A stretch of DNA of 64,000 nucleotides from Holtiella tumoricola (lineage in GTDB: Bacteria > Bacillota > Clostridia > Lachnospirales > Cellulosilyticaceae), in assembly GCF_027857615.1 (NCBI RefSeq), contig NZ_JAQIFT010000061.1, positions 124,001-188,000 on the forward strand, written 5' to 3'. Under the pieces are notes generated by a model that did not search any database, was not told where the DNA came from, and worked only from the letters and a program-made list of their open reading frames with translations. Numbering within the stretch: the stretch's first letter is position 1; each line of letters starts with the position of its first letter. Positions 53,095 through 62,246 of this stretch are shown in pieces. The position numbers and the translations under genes were made by a program.

Positions 53095-54009
53095 ATGTCA
53101 GAACCTATTTTAGTTATTATGGCCGCAGGTATGGGAAGCCGCTATGGTGGTTTAAAACAAATCGATCCTGTAGGCTCACATAAAGAATTAATTATTGATT
53201 TTTCTATTTACGACGCTATTAAGGCTGGTTTTAAAAAAGTTGTATTTATTATCAAAAAACAAGATGAAGAAGAATTCCAAGAAGCTATCGGTAATCGCAT
53301 CGGCCAATTTATAGAAACTACATACGCTTACCAAGATATCAATAACCTTCCTGAAGGCTTCACAGCTCCAGCTGATCGTACTAAACCTTGGGGTACAGGT
53401 CATGCTATTCTAGCTTGTAAAGATATTGTCCATGAACCTTTTGCAGTAATTAATGCAGATGACTTCTATGGCGAACATGCCTTTAAGGCTATGTATGACT
53501 TCCTTCAAACTGCTCAAGATAATCACACCTATAATTATTGTATGGTTGGTTACTCATTAGAAAATACTTTAACTGAACATGGACACGTAGCTCGTGGTGT
53601 TTGTGAAGTCAATAATACCTACTTAACTTCTATTTGTGAACGTACACATATTGCTTATCATGAAAAAACTGTTCAATTCTTAGAAGATGATATCTGGACA
53701 CCTGTATGTAAAGATTCTATTGTTTCCATGAATCTATGGGGCTTTACCCCTAGTATTTTCACTGAACTCGAAAAAGCCTTTAAACCATTTTTAGAAGAAG
53801 CACTTGTAACTAATCCTTTAAAGTCTGAATACTTCTTACCTTCAGTTGTTAATACATTAATTCAAAATCAATCTGCTACTGTGAAAGTACTCCACTCCGC
53901 AGATAAATGGTATGGTGTTACCTATAAAGAAGATAAGCCTGTTGTGGTAAATGCTATTAAGCATTTACAAAGCCAAGGTGTCTATCCAAATAAATTATGG
54001 GAGGATTAA
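53095..54009 (+). CDS. Sugar-1-phosphate nucleotidyltransferase
   Basis: 304 aa. N-terminal nucleotide-binding signature VIMAAGMGSRYGGLKQIDPVG with the basic residues of sugar nucleotidyltransferases, then WGTGHAILACKDIV and PFAVINADDFYGEHAF, where the Asp residues bind metal. It transfers NMP from an NTP to a sugar-1-phosphate. GAAAGGTG precedes the ATG. nahK follows after 3 bp, so its substrate is probably GlcNAc-1-P or GalNAc-1-P, giving UDP-HexNAc. This specificity is inference from the neighbour. Confidence 0.85.
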   Translation: MSEPILVIMAAGMGSRYGGLKQIDPVGSHKELIIDFSIYDAIKAGFKKVVFIIKKQDEEEFQEAIGNRIGQFIETTYAYQDINNLPEGFTAPADRTKPWGTGHAILACKDIVHEPFAVINADDFYGEHAFKAMYDFLQTAQDNHTYNYCMVGYSLENTLTEHGHVARGVCEVNNTYLTSICERTHIAYHEKTVQFLEDDIWTPVCKDSIVSMNLWGFTPSIFTELEKAFKPFLEEALVTNPLKSEYFLPSVVNTLIQNQSATVKVLHSADKWYGVTYKEDKPVVVNAIKHLQSQGVYPNKLWED

Positions 54010-54012
54010 GCT

Positions 54013-55107
54013 ATGAATACCTTTAATGCTGATAAAGTTTTTTCTCACTTTCAATTTGAAGGCGAGCTTGTATCTATCACTCCTACTGGAAATGGGCATA
54101 TTAACGATACTTTTCTTGTAACTACTAATGCACCTAAAAACTATATTCTCCAACGTATTAATCATCATATTTTCAAGTCTCCAGAAACTCTTATGGAAAA
54201 TATCGAAGCTGTATGTGCCCATCTTCAACAAAAAGTACTTGCTGAAGGTGGTGATATAGAGCGTGAGGTGTTAACTCTTATACCTACACATGCTCACACT
54301 AGCTACTTTCTTGATAACGAAGGATACTATTGGCGTGCTTACGTGTTTATTACTGATGCTATCTCTTATGATATCGTCCCAAATAACACAGTGTTTTATA
54401 ATGCAGCGTATAAATTTGGTGAGTTTCAAAGATTTCTTTTAGATTTTGATGCTTCTAAGCTTTATGAAACCATTCCTTATTTCCATCATACCAAAAATCG
54501 TTTCAATAACTTTCTTCATGCACTTGAAAACGATTGTGTTAGACGCGCTAAAACTATCCCTGCTGAAATTGATTTTGTTCTAAGTCATGAACAAGATGCC
54601 TCTAGTCTTATTGAACTTTATGAGTCTGGCAAACTGCCTCTACGCGTAACTCATAATGATACTAAAATCAATAACATTATGATAGATGCTTATACTCAAA
54701 AAGGTATTTGTGTTATTGATCTTGATACTGTTATGCCTGGTCTTGTAGCTTATGACTTTGGTGATTGTATTCGTACAGGGGCAACTTCTGGTGCAGAAGA
54801 TGAAGTTGATCTTTCAAAGGTTCACTTTATGTTAGATCGTTTTGAAGCTTTTACTGAAGGATTCTTATCCTCCGTAGGTGCTCACTTAACCAATGATGAA
54901 ATTGCTTCCTTACTTATAGGTGCTAAAATTATTACTTTTGAATGTGGTATACGCTTTTTAACAGATTATTTAGAAGGTGATACGTATTTCAAGATACATA
55001 GACCTAATCATAATTTAGACCGTGCACGTACTCAATTTAAACTTGTTCAAGATATGGAGCATCATTGGCAGGAACTAGAAACAATTATTCAAAAATTTAT
55101 GAAGTAG
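54013..55107 (+). CDS. nahK: N-acetylhexosamine 1-kinase
   Basis: 364 aa, strongly resembling NahK/LnpB of Bifidobacterium as I remember it (359 aa): TGNGHINDTFLVTT, YILQRINHHIF, the phosphotransferase loop LRVTHNDTKINNIMID with catalytic Asp216, VIDLDTVMPGLVAYDFGD and FECGIRFLTDYLEGDTYF. The enzyme phosphorylates GlcNAc or GalNAc at C1 with ATP. GGGAGGATT precedes the ATG. With the upstream nucleotidyltransferase it forms a two-step salvage route to a nucleotide sugar, a sensible fate for hexosamine released from sulfated glycans. Confidence 0.92.
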   Translation: MNTFNADKVFSHFQFEGELVSITPTGNGHINDTFLVTTNAPKNYILQRINHHIFKSPETLMENIEAVCAHLQQKVLAEGGDIEREVLTLIPTHAHTSYFLDNEGYYWRAYVFITDAISYDIVPNNTVFYNAAYKFGEFQRFLLDFDASKLYETIPYFHHTKNRFNNFLHALENDCVRRAKTIPAEIDFVLSHEQDASSLIELYESGKLPLRVTHNDTKINNIMIDAYTQKGICVIDLDTVMPGLVAYDFGDCIRTGATSGAEDEVDLSKVHFMLDRFEAFTEGFLSSVGAHLTNDEIASLLIGAKIITFECGIRFLTDYLEGDTYFKIHRPNHNLDRARTQFKLVQDMEHHWQELETIIQKFMK

Positions 55108-55129
55108 TTATAAAACATTTTAGGATAAA

Positions 55130-55175
55130 AATAAAGCGTGAAATCAATGACTTGATTTCACGCTTTATTTTTATA
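55130..55175. terminator. Bidirectional terminator between nahK and the GH125 gene
   Basis: AATAAAGCGTGAAATCAA pairs perfectly with TTGATTTCACGCTTTATT (18 bp, TGAC loop), with A-rich and T-rich flanks, between converging genes. Confidence 0.93.
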
Positions 55176-55195
55176 GGAACTAAATATTTATCTAA

Positions 55196-56485
55196 TTATC
55201 TTTTTACTTTGTATCCACAGTAGTCAAGTACAAGTTCACAGAACATTGCATTTGCCCATGAGAACCATTCTCTTGTGTATTGTGCTGGATCATCTACATT
55301 GAATCCTTCGTGCATTAATTCTTTGCCACCATCTGTGTTTTTCATCATTTCAAGAATAGATTTTTTGTATTCCATATCGTTTGATGTTAAACCTTGCATA
55401 GCAAGTGAGATGTGCCAGATGTAGTTTACTGGTGTATGTGGGCTACCAATACCTTGAGCTGCTGTACCTTTGTAGAAGTATGGGTTCATTTCGCTAAGGA
55501 TCATTTTTCTTGTGTTTTGGTATACTTCATCATCTTCATTTACATATCCAATGTATGGGATTGAAAGAAGACTTGGAAGGTTAGCATCGTCCATGATGTT
55601 GTATTGGCCGAAACCATCTACTTCGTAAGCGTATACTTTACCGTATTGGTAGTTTGATAATGTACCATAAGCTTCAATTGCTTCTCTAAGTTCTGCTTTA
55701 AGTTCTGCAGCAAGTTTAGCAAGTTCTTCATTTTTAAGAACTTCTGTAGCGATTTCTACTACATATCCCATGATTACTTCTGCAAACATATTTGATGGGA
55801 TAAGGTATCCATACATACAAGCATCATCACTTGGTCTAAATCCTGACCATGTAAGACCGATGTTAGATTTAACTAAAGCACCTTTACCATCTCTTGATAA
55901 TGTATCTGTGTAGTAGCAACCATGTCTGATGAAGTTGTATGGTGATTTGTTTTCATGATCTTGTTCTGTTCTAAATACTTCAATGATGCGGTAGATAGCT
56001 TTTACGTATTCTTCATCGAATTGAGCTGTTCTACCTGTGTTTTTCCATAATAAGTAGCTCATTTGAACTGGGAAGCAAAGTGAGTCGATTTCGTATTTTC
56101 TTTCCCAAATCCAATCACATTGATCTGTTTCATCTTTTTCCCAACAGTTTCCGTTTGCTTCTTCGTTGAAAGCATTTGCATAAGCATCAATTAAGATATA
56201 TTTCATTTGTCTTCTTACAAGACCTTCGATCATATCTGCGATTTCTGGATCTTTTTCTGCTAATACATAGTATGGTCTAAGCTGACATACAGAGTCTCTA
56301 AGCCACATCGCTGGGATGTCTCCTGTGATTACGTATGTAGTACCGTCTTCCATTTTTTTAACAGTAGTATCTAAAGTATTTGTATAGCAGTTTTCAAACA
56401 TTTTAATAAGTTTTTCATCACCTGCTAATTTTGTTCTTACTTCTTCAAGGAGATTTTGCATTGATTGTGGTAATTGTTTTTCCAT
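55196..56485 (-). CDS. GH125 exo-alpha-1,6-mannosidase
   Basis: 429 aa, the same size as characterised streptococcal and clostridial GH125 enzymes. Signatures: GDIPAMWLRDSVCQLRPYY near residue 60, LIDAYANAFNEEANG, DETDQCDWIWERKYEIDSLC, TWSGFRPSDDACMYGYLIPSNMFA, and IWHISLAMQGLTS near the end. It removes alpha-1,6-linked mannose, a unit of N-glycan cores. No signal peptide. Monocistronic or at the tail of the sulfatase operon (158 bp after anSME). It points to use of host glycoprotein glycans as well as glycosaminoglycans. Confidence 0.93.
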   Translation of the reverse strand: MEKQLPQSMQNLLEEVRTKLAGDEKLIKMFENCYTNTLDTTVKKMEDGTTYVITGDIPAMWLRDSVCQLRPYYVLAEKDPEIADMIEGLVRRQMKYILIDAYANAFNEEANGNCWEKDETDQCDWIWERKYEIDSLCFPVQMSYLLWKNTGRTAQFDEEYVKAIYRIIEVFRTEQDHENKSPYNFIRHGCYYTDTLSRDGKGALVKSNIGLTWSGFRPSDDACMYGYLIPSNMFAEVIMGYVVEIATEVLKNEELAKLAAELKAELREAIEAYGTLSNYQYGKVYAYEVDGFGQYNIMDDANLPSLLSIPYIGYVNEDDEVYQNTRKMILSEMNPYFYKGTAAQGIGSPHTPVNYIWHISLAMQGLTSNDMEYKKSILEMMKNTDGGKELMHEGFNVDDPAQYTREWFSWANAMFCELVLDYCGYKVKR

Positions 56486-56643
56486 GAGTCAAATCCTCTC
56501 TGTTTATTCATTAAAGTATGGTTTATTGTTATAGGTTTATTATACAAGATTTTTTTGCTTTAGAATAGCTTTTTGTATCTTTTTGTTACTTTTTTATTAT
56601 TCACTTTGTTAACTTTAGTTAAGTCAACCAAAATGTACCTTTT

Positions 56644-57765
56644 TTATCTTCTTTTAAGAATCATTTGCCCTATTTCTTGTAGCCTTGGATAGCTATATTT
56701 AAAGAAGGTTTTATAGGATGTACAGAAGTAATTACGTCCCATTTTTCCATCTTCAAACTTATCTCTATCTCTTCTACATCCACCATGGCACATGTTGTAC
56801 CACTTACATTTGAGACATCCTGAGTCTTTACATTGTGACTGCTCAATAAATCTTATTTGCGTTCTTTTTGCTTCTATAGATTTAAAGTCATCATGAAGCA
56901 TATTTCCTATTTTATACTCATCCATTACATAGAAGTCACAAGGGTATACGCCTCCATCTGCTTCGATTACATATTGGTATGTACAGGTCCCCATCATGCC
57001 ACATGCTTCTGGATAGTAACCTAACATAACTTGAAGTAAGTTTTCGAAGTAGCGGATATATATAAACTCCCCTTTTTTAATGGTTTCATACCATTTATCG
57101 AAAAGGTCCATGAGGAATTTCTCATACAATCTTGGTGTAAGAGAATAATCTTTTTGTCCCTTTTCTTCATGAATTTCATCTAAACAAGGGATAAACTGCA
57201 TATATCTAAAATTATTGGCAATGTAGAAATCATAAATTTCTTTAATATTTTCAGCTACTTGTCTGGTAACAACAGTTAAAATATTATATTCTACTTTATA
57301 CTTATCAAAAAGCTTTGTTGTTTCAAGTACACGTTCAAAGGTTCCTTCTCTATTTCTATCTAATCTAAGTTCATTATGAACATCCTTTATACCGTCTAAT
57401 GATAGGCCTACTAAGAATTTATTCTTTGCAAAGAACTTGGCCCATTCTTCATCAATTAATGTACCATTTGTTTGAATGGCATTAGATACTTGTAATCCTG
57501 GTCTTGCATATTTCTTTTCATAAGCTATAAGCGCTTCATAGAAGTCTAAACCTACCAAAGTAGGTTCACCTCCTTGGAAAGCAAAGGTGCAACTTCCTTC
57601 AGCATGTGTCATTGCCTTTTCAACAAGCACCTCTAAATTCTCTTTTGTCATTCTTCCATAAGACTTTACTTGTCTGTTATCACTTACATCATAGTAGAAA
57701 CAATATTTACAAGCTAGATTACATCCACTAGATGCTGGTTTTATCAGTAAATGAATCGGTGGCAT
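56644..57765 (-). CDS. Anaerobic sulfatase-maturating enzyme (radical SAM, SPASM)
   Basis: 373 aa. Radical-SAM cluster motif with Cys15, Cys19 and Cys22 (CNLACKYC), then FAFQGGEPTLVGLDFY. The C-terminal SPASM Cys-rich region (ADGGVYPCDFY, CLKCKWYNMCHGGCRRDRD) holds two more iron-sulfur clusters. It oxidises the active-site Cys of sulfatases to formylglycine using S-adenosylmethionine, without oxygen. The gene follows a sulfatase stop by one base and serves the four tandem sulfatases and probably the fifth. Oxygen-labile chemistry fits an anaerobe. Confidence 0.95.
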   Translation of the reverse strand: MPPIHLLIKPASSGCNLACKYCFYYDVSDNRQVKSYGRMTKENLEVLVEKAMTHAEGSCTFAFQGGEPTLVGLDFYEALIAYEKKYARPGLQVSNAIQTNGTLIDEEWAKFFAKNKFLVGLSLDGIKDVHNELRLDRNREGTFERVLETTKLFDKYKVEYNILTVVTRQVAENIKEIYDFYIANNFRYMQFIPCLDEIHEEKGQKDYSLTPRLYEKFLMDLFDKWYETIKKGEFIYIRYFENLLQVMLGYYPEACGMMGTCTYQYVIEADGGVYPCDFYVMDEYKIGNMLHDDFKSIEAKRTQIRFIEQSQCKDSGCLKCKWYNMCHGGCRRDRDKFEDGKMGRNYFCTSYKTFFKYSYPRLQEIGQMILKRR

Positions 57766-57766
57766 A

Positions 57767-59302
57767 CTATAATTCCCACTCCTTTATACGATTAATCTTA
57801 CAAAATGCATGGCGCACTGGATCATTATGTGCACTCATCCAATCTGCAAAGTCATTTTTAAGTTCCATAAGTTTATCTTGTATCTTTTCATCTTTAATCA
57901 GGTTATTCATTTCATATGGGTCTTCTTCTAAATTAAAGAGTTGATCTTCACCTGCTCCATTAAAGATATACTTATATTGATCTTGTCTATACATACGTTG
58001 AGTCGCTACAACGTCAAAGGCGCCCATGCCTTCTGTCACAATATCATTTGCCCATCCTTCTTTGCTTTCACTTTGTAGGAATCTTGTAAGTGTTCTACCA
58101 TCACCATAACCATAGTTATCTGTAGGTACATAACCTGCTAAGTCTAATATAGTTGCATAGATATCTACTGTTGAGGCAAATGCTGTTTGAGTATATGGTG
58201 CAATACTTTCTCCTGCTGGTTTAATAAATAAAGGAATATTCGTTGTATCATTGTACATACTGTAAGACTTATTCTCAAGTCCACCATGACATCCTTGATT
58301 ATCTCCATGATCAGCTGCAAAGATAATAACTGTATCTTCATAAAGTCCTTTAGCCTTAAGGTGCTCTATTAAACGTCCTATTTGTGCATCAATATGAGAA
58401 ATACATGCATAGTAATGTCTTAATGTATTTTGGAAGAAGCTCCAGTCATGTTCTGGTCTTCTAAGAAGTTCATAAATCTTTGGCATACTTTTAGCATCTT
58501 CTCTAAAGGAAGGTGACTCTGGAATAGCCATATCTCTATATAGATCTAAATACTTAGTTGGTGCATAGAACGGTTCATGTGGTCCCCAGAAGTTAAGTGC
58601 AAAGAAGAAAGGTTTGTCTTCTCCTGTTAAATCATCAATGAGTGTAATCGCTCTTTCTGTTAAGTAGTATTCTATAGTAGATTCTATTGGTGATACAACC
58701 TCTGCCCAAGTTGAATGGTCACCTGCACGATTGCCATTCCCTTTATTAATCATCTTAACTTCTAGATTGTTATCTTTTAAGTACTGATGGAACTCTGGAT
58801 AAGTCCATCCACCACCACCATGTCCTGGGAAATCATCTCCTACAAACCCTACATCTGTTGGCAATGTGCCATAATACTCATAAGCTGCACTATCCATAAA
58901 GCCTTTCTCTTGCTGAGCTACAATACTTCTGCCTTCTTCACTTGCCTGTTTATCACTGCCCACACCTAAGTGCCACTTACCTGTATACCCTAAGTTATAG
59001 CCCACTGTTTGTAGTCTACGACTTAAAAGATGTGGTGTATCTTGAAGTTCATGCGTTCTACAACCTGATTGATATAAATTACTTTCCATACCTGTTTTAG
59101 ATGGATAAGCACCCGACATTAAAGAACTTCTCGCTGGAGAGCACACAGGACAAGTTGTATAAGCATTATTAAATACAACACTCTCACTTGTTAAAGCATC
59201 AATGTTAGGTGTCTTGCAAAGTGTATTTGGATTGTAACAAGACAAACTATCCACGCGGTGTTGATCCGTAAATATAAGTAATATATTCTTTTTCTTAGAC
59301 AT
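57767..59302 (-). CDS. Cys-type sulfatase (second of five)
   Basis: 511 aa. FTDQHRVD metal site near residue 11, C-x-P-x-R in CPVCSPARSSLMSG with Cys54, LGYTGKWHLG, LNFWGPHEPFYAP and FAADHGDNQGCHGG. No signal peptide. AGAGGGGA precedes the ATG. Last of four tandem sulfatases and directly followed by the maturating enzyme. An aromatic FFALNFWGPHEPFY loop differs from the other tandem copies, suggesting another substrate. Confidence 0.93.
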   Translation of the reverse strand: MSKKKNILLIFTDQHRVDSLSCYNPNTLCKTPNIDALTSESVVFNNAYTTCPVCSPARSSLMSGAYPSKTGMESNLYQSGCRTHELQDTPHLLSRRLQTVGYNLGYTGKWHLGVGSDKQASEEGRSIVAQQEKGFMDSAAYEYYGTLPTDVGFVGDDFPGHGGGGWTYPEFHQYLKDNNLEVKMINKGNGNRAGDHSTWAEVVSPIESTIEYYLTERAITLIDDLTGEDKPFFFALNFWGPHEPFYAPTKYLDLYRDMAIPESPSFREDAKSMPKIYELLRRPEHDWSFFQNTLRHYYACISHIDAQIGRLIEHLKAKGLYEDTVIIFAADHGDNQGCHGGLENKSYSMYNDTTNIPLFIKPAGESIAPYTQTAFASTVDIYATILDLAGYVPTDNYGYGDGRTLTRFLQSESKEGWANDIVTEGMGAFDVVATQRMYRQDQYKYIFNGAGEDQLFNLEEDPYEMNNLIKDEKIQDKLMELKNDFADWMSAHNDPVRHAFCKINRIKEWEL

Positions 59303-59353
59303 GTAAATCCCCTCTTTTCATGTTAATTAGACTTGGATGAAGTGAAAACTTAA

Positions 59354-60802
59354 TTAATGTTTTACATCAATATCGCAGTATTCTGTATGATACCCTGGCC
59401 ATGGATTCGCTCTTCTATGTCTTTCATCATCATTAAGTGGTTCTATGGTTGTGAGCTTACCATCTTTAACATAGTTTAGTTTCTTAGTTTGTTCACTTTC
59501 AATTAAAGCTTGTTTAAGTTCTTCTTGAACTCCTTTATATGCTTCTAATCCTGCAAGATTTTTAAGTTCTTGTGGATCATTGATAAGATCAAAGAGTTGC
59601 TCGCATTGGTCTTCTAAGTACCACATGTATTTAAATTCTCCGTCTGTAATACCTATGGACTCTAACATGCCCATTTGTGATACCATCTCTACGTATTGTC
59701 TTGGCTTTTCTTTCCCTTCAAGTACTGCCATAAGGTCTTGTCCATCTACATCCTCAGGTACTGTCCCACCTGCTAGATTTACAAGGGTTGGTAAGATATC
59801 TGCATGAGTTACAGGGATATCTTGTTTTGTTCCACCTAGCTTATGCCCCATTGATGGTGGGAGTCTTAAAATAAATGGTACATGAGTAGATGCTTGATGT
59901 AAGAAGAACTTGGCTGCTGTGTGATGGTCTCCTAAGTATTCTCCATGGTCTGAAGTGAAAAGAATAATGGTATCTTTAAGCATATCAAAGTCTTGAAGCG
60001 CAGAGAAAATACGTCCCATGTTGTAATCAATTTGAGTGAGCAACCCATAATAAGCAGCCTTTGCTTCTTTTATGATCTTTGGACTAATTTTATCGTATCC
60101 CCACATTTGTCTAAGTCGTTTAAAAGCAAGAGGTGCATGTTCATCATCTGACCAATCTCCAAATACAGGATCTGCTATCTCTTCACCTCGATACATTGAA
60201 TAGTATGGTTCTGGTGGATCAAAAGGTGGATGAGGCTTAGAGTAAGAACACCACATAAAGAATGGTTGAGATGGGTCACGTCTATCTCTTATGTATTCCA
60301 CACATTGTTCTGATATCCAAGAGGTTAATGTCATTGGCTCAGGTACAGTAGAAAGAGCTGGATAAATCTCGTTTTGCCCCATTCCGTGATGCATGGGTTG
60401 AATCAGACTGCCACTACGTTGCATTTGTCTGTAGTAGTCATCTGGAATAATCATTTCATCAAACCCGTGTTTTGCACGTTGTGGTCCAAAGTGCATCTTT
60501 CCTATTGCAATAGTTTGATAACCTGCTTGTCTCATAAGATCTGGTAAGGTATTACGTGTTCCCATCACATCTGTTGTCTCACAGTTTGTTGTAGAACCTG
60601 TTGTCTGAGGAAACTTCCCATTCATAATAGAAATACGTGCTGGTACACACAGTGGACATTGGGCATTAGCATTGGTATAGCTAATCCCTTGGTTAATAAG
60701 ATACTGAGTATGTGGCATACGCATATAATCTGGTGCAAGCTCACCTACTGTGTCATAACGTTGTTGATCCGTTGTAATCAAAATAATGTTATACTTTTTC
60801 AT
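59354..60802 (-). CDS. Cys-type sulfatase (third of five)
   Basis: 482 aa. TTDQQRYD near the start, Cys52 in CPLCVPARISIMNG, TIAIGKMHFGPQRAKHGFD, FMWCSYSKPHPPFDPPEPY and FTSDHGEYLGDHHTAAK. No signal peptide. The ATG overlaps the stop of the upstream sulfatase (ATGA), with AAAGGGGAT before it. KPHPPFDPP is shared in similar form with its two upstream neighbours, so these three are closer relatives of one another than of the 57767 gene. Confidence 0.93.
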   Translation of the reverse strand: MKKYNIILITTDQQRYDTVGELAPDYMRMPHTQYLINQGISYTNANAQCPLCVPARISIMNGKFPQTTGSTTNCETTDVMGTRNTLPDLMRQAGYQTIAIGKMHFGPQRAKHGFDEMIIPDDYYRQMQRSGSLIQPMHHGMGQNEIYPALSTVPEPMTLTSWISEQCVEYIRDRRDPSQPFFMWCSYSKPHPPFDPPEPYYSMYRGEEIADPVFGDWSDDEHAPLAFKRLRQMWGYDKISPKIIKEAKAAYYGLLTQIDYNMGRIFSALQDFDMLKDTIILFTSDHGEYLGDHHTAAKFFLHQASTHVPFILRLPPSMGHKLGGTKQDIPVTHADILPTLVNLAGGTVPEDVDGQDLMAVLEGKEKPRQYVEMVSQMGMLESIGITDGEFKYMWYLEDQCEQLFDLINDPQELKNLAGLEAYKGVQEELKQALIESEQTKKLNYVKDGKLTTIEPLNDDERHRRANPWPGYHTEYCDIDVKH

Positions 60803-62232
60803 TGATGCATCCCCTTTCTCTTAACAGGTAATAGGCCTGTTATTAGTTCTTTTCCATCTGATAAATGGTCTTCTTCTCTTGTAGCTAAATAATCTATCAT
60901 TCGCTTACGCCATTCTAAAAGTACTTCTTTATAGACTCCATCCTTTGAACATTCATGACATTCATAAGGATCTTTTTCAAGGTCAAATAATTGCTCTTCT
61001 CCTGTATGAGTAAACCAAATGTACTTGGTCTTACCATCAGTCATAAATTGCATTGCTTCATCTGGACTGTAGCACCTTGCATGCTCTCCATGAATCCACT
61101 TTCTATCAAATATATTTTTACCTACATCAGCTTGGCTCTCATGATTTAATAATGGCATTAAGTTGCATCCATCTACATAATCTGGCTGTGGTATATTAGC
61201 ATACCCTAATATAGTACTGTATAAGTCTTGTAAGACTATTGGTGTTTCTTCTTTACTTCTATACGCTTTATCTTTAGTCCATATAATACATGGCACTGCT
61301 GCACTGCCTTCATAAGCATAGGTTTTTCTAAACAGATGATGGTCACCGAGCATCTCTCCATGGTCTGAAGTAAAGATAATCATATCTGGCATTTCACCTT
61401 GATATTTAAGGCTACGGATTAATCTTCCTATTTGTGTATCAATGTGAGCAATTTGAGCATAGTAAGCAAGGCGTGTTCTTCTTAGTTTTCCCTCATCCAA
61501 GTGACCTTCCCAAGTATCAAGCCCTCTAACGGGTTTATCATGTTTAGCTGCCCAATCTCCTACAGGTACCTGTTCACATTCTTTTTTCATATACTCATCC
61601 CAATAGAATTGTGGTGGATCTATCGGGGGATGTGGTCTATGGAAAGATAAATTTAAGAAGTATGGTCTTGTTCTATCTCGCCTCTTCAAGAATTCTAACC
61701 CTTTTGTCACAACCCATGTATTGTTATGTAACTCTTCTGGTAATGTACTTGGTCTAGCATTCCAGCTATTATCATCTAACCCATGATGTAATTCATCCAT
61801 CATCTTACCGGTCTTGTCTGCAAGCCATTCATGGTAGTCATTAACATAGTGATGACCAAATACTTGCCATGCCTCATAAGACTCTAGCCCTTCAAATCCA
61901 CAATGCTTACGTTGTGGGAAGAAATGTGTCTTTCCTACACAATGTGTTTGATAACCAGAATTCCTTAAGACTTCTGGCAACATATTGGGGAAGTTCCACT
62001 CTGTCCCATCTTGATAACCTATAAATCCTGTTTGACTTGGGCTCATCCCTGTAAAGAGGCTGGCTCTTGCTGGCACACAACTCGGTGCTGGCGTATAAGC
62101 ATTGGTAAAAAGTGCACCTTCATTAGCTAATGTATCTAAGTTTGGTGTTTCAACGGTAGGGTGTCCCATTACACTTAAACAATCCCAACGAAATTGGTCA
62201 CATAATATAAGTAATATATTTGGCTGTTTCAT
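60799..62232 (-). CDS. Cys-type sulfatase (fourth of five)
   Basis: 477 aa. CDQFRWD metal site, Cys52 in SCVPARASLFTG, THCVGKTHFFPQRKHCGFE, LNLSFHRPHPPIDPPQFY and FTSDHGEMLGDHHLFRK. No signal peptide. AGGGGGAA precedes the ATG. Starts 14 bp after the upstream sulfatase and overlaps the next one. The GKTHF and GEMLGDHH pattern resembles arylsulfatase-type enzymes acting on sulfated hexosamines, but the linkage is not predictable by eye. Confidence 0.93.
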   Translation of the reverse strand: MKQPNILLILCDQFRWDCLSVMGHPTVETPNLDTLANEGALFTNAYTPAPSCVPARASLFTGMSPSQTGFIGYQDGTEWNFPNMLPEVLRNSGYQTHCVGKTHFFPQRKHCGFEGLESYEAWQVFGHHYVNDYHEWLADKTGKMMDELHHGLDDNSWNARPSTLPEELHNNTWVVTKGLEFLKRRDRTRPYFLNLSFHRPHPPIDPPQFYWDEYMKKECEQVPVGDWAAKHDKPVRGLDTWEGHLDEGKLRRTRLAYYAQIAHIDTQIGRLIRSLKYQGEMPDMIIFTSDHGEMLGDHHLFRKTYAYEGSAAVPCIIWTKDKAYRSKEETPIVLQDLYSTILGYANIPQPDYVDGCNLMPLLNHESQADVGKNIFDRKWIHGEHARCYSPDEAMQFMTDGKTKYIWFTHTGEEQLFDLEKDPYECHECSKDGVYKEVLLEWRKRMIDYLATREEDHLSDGKELITGLLPVKRKGMHQ

Positions 62233-62246
62233 TTGTTCCCCCTAGC

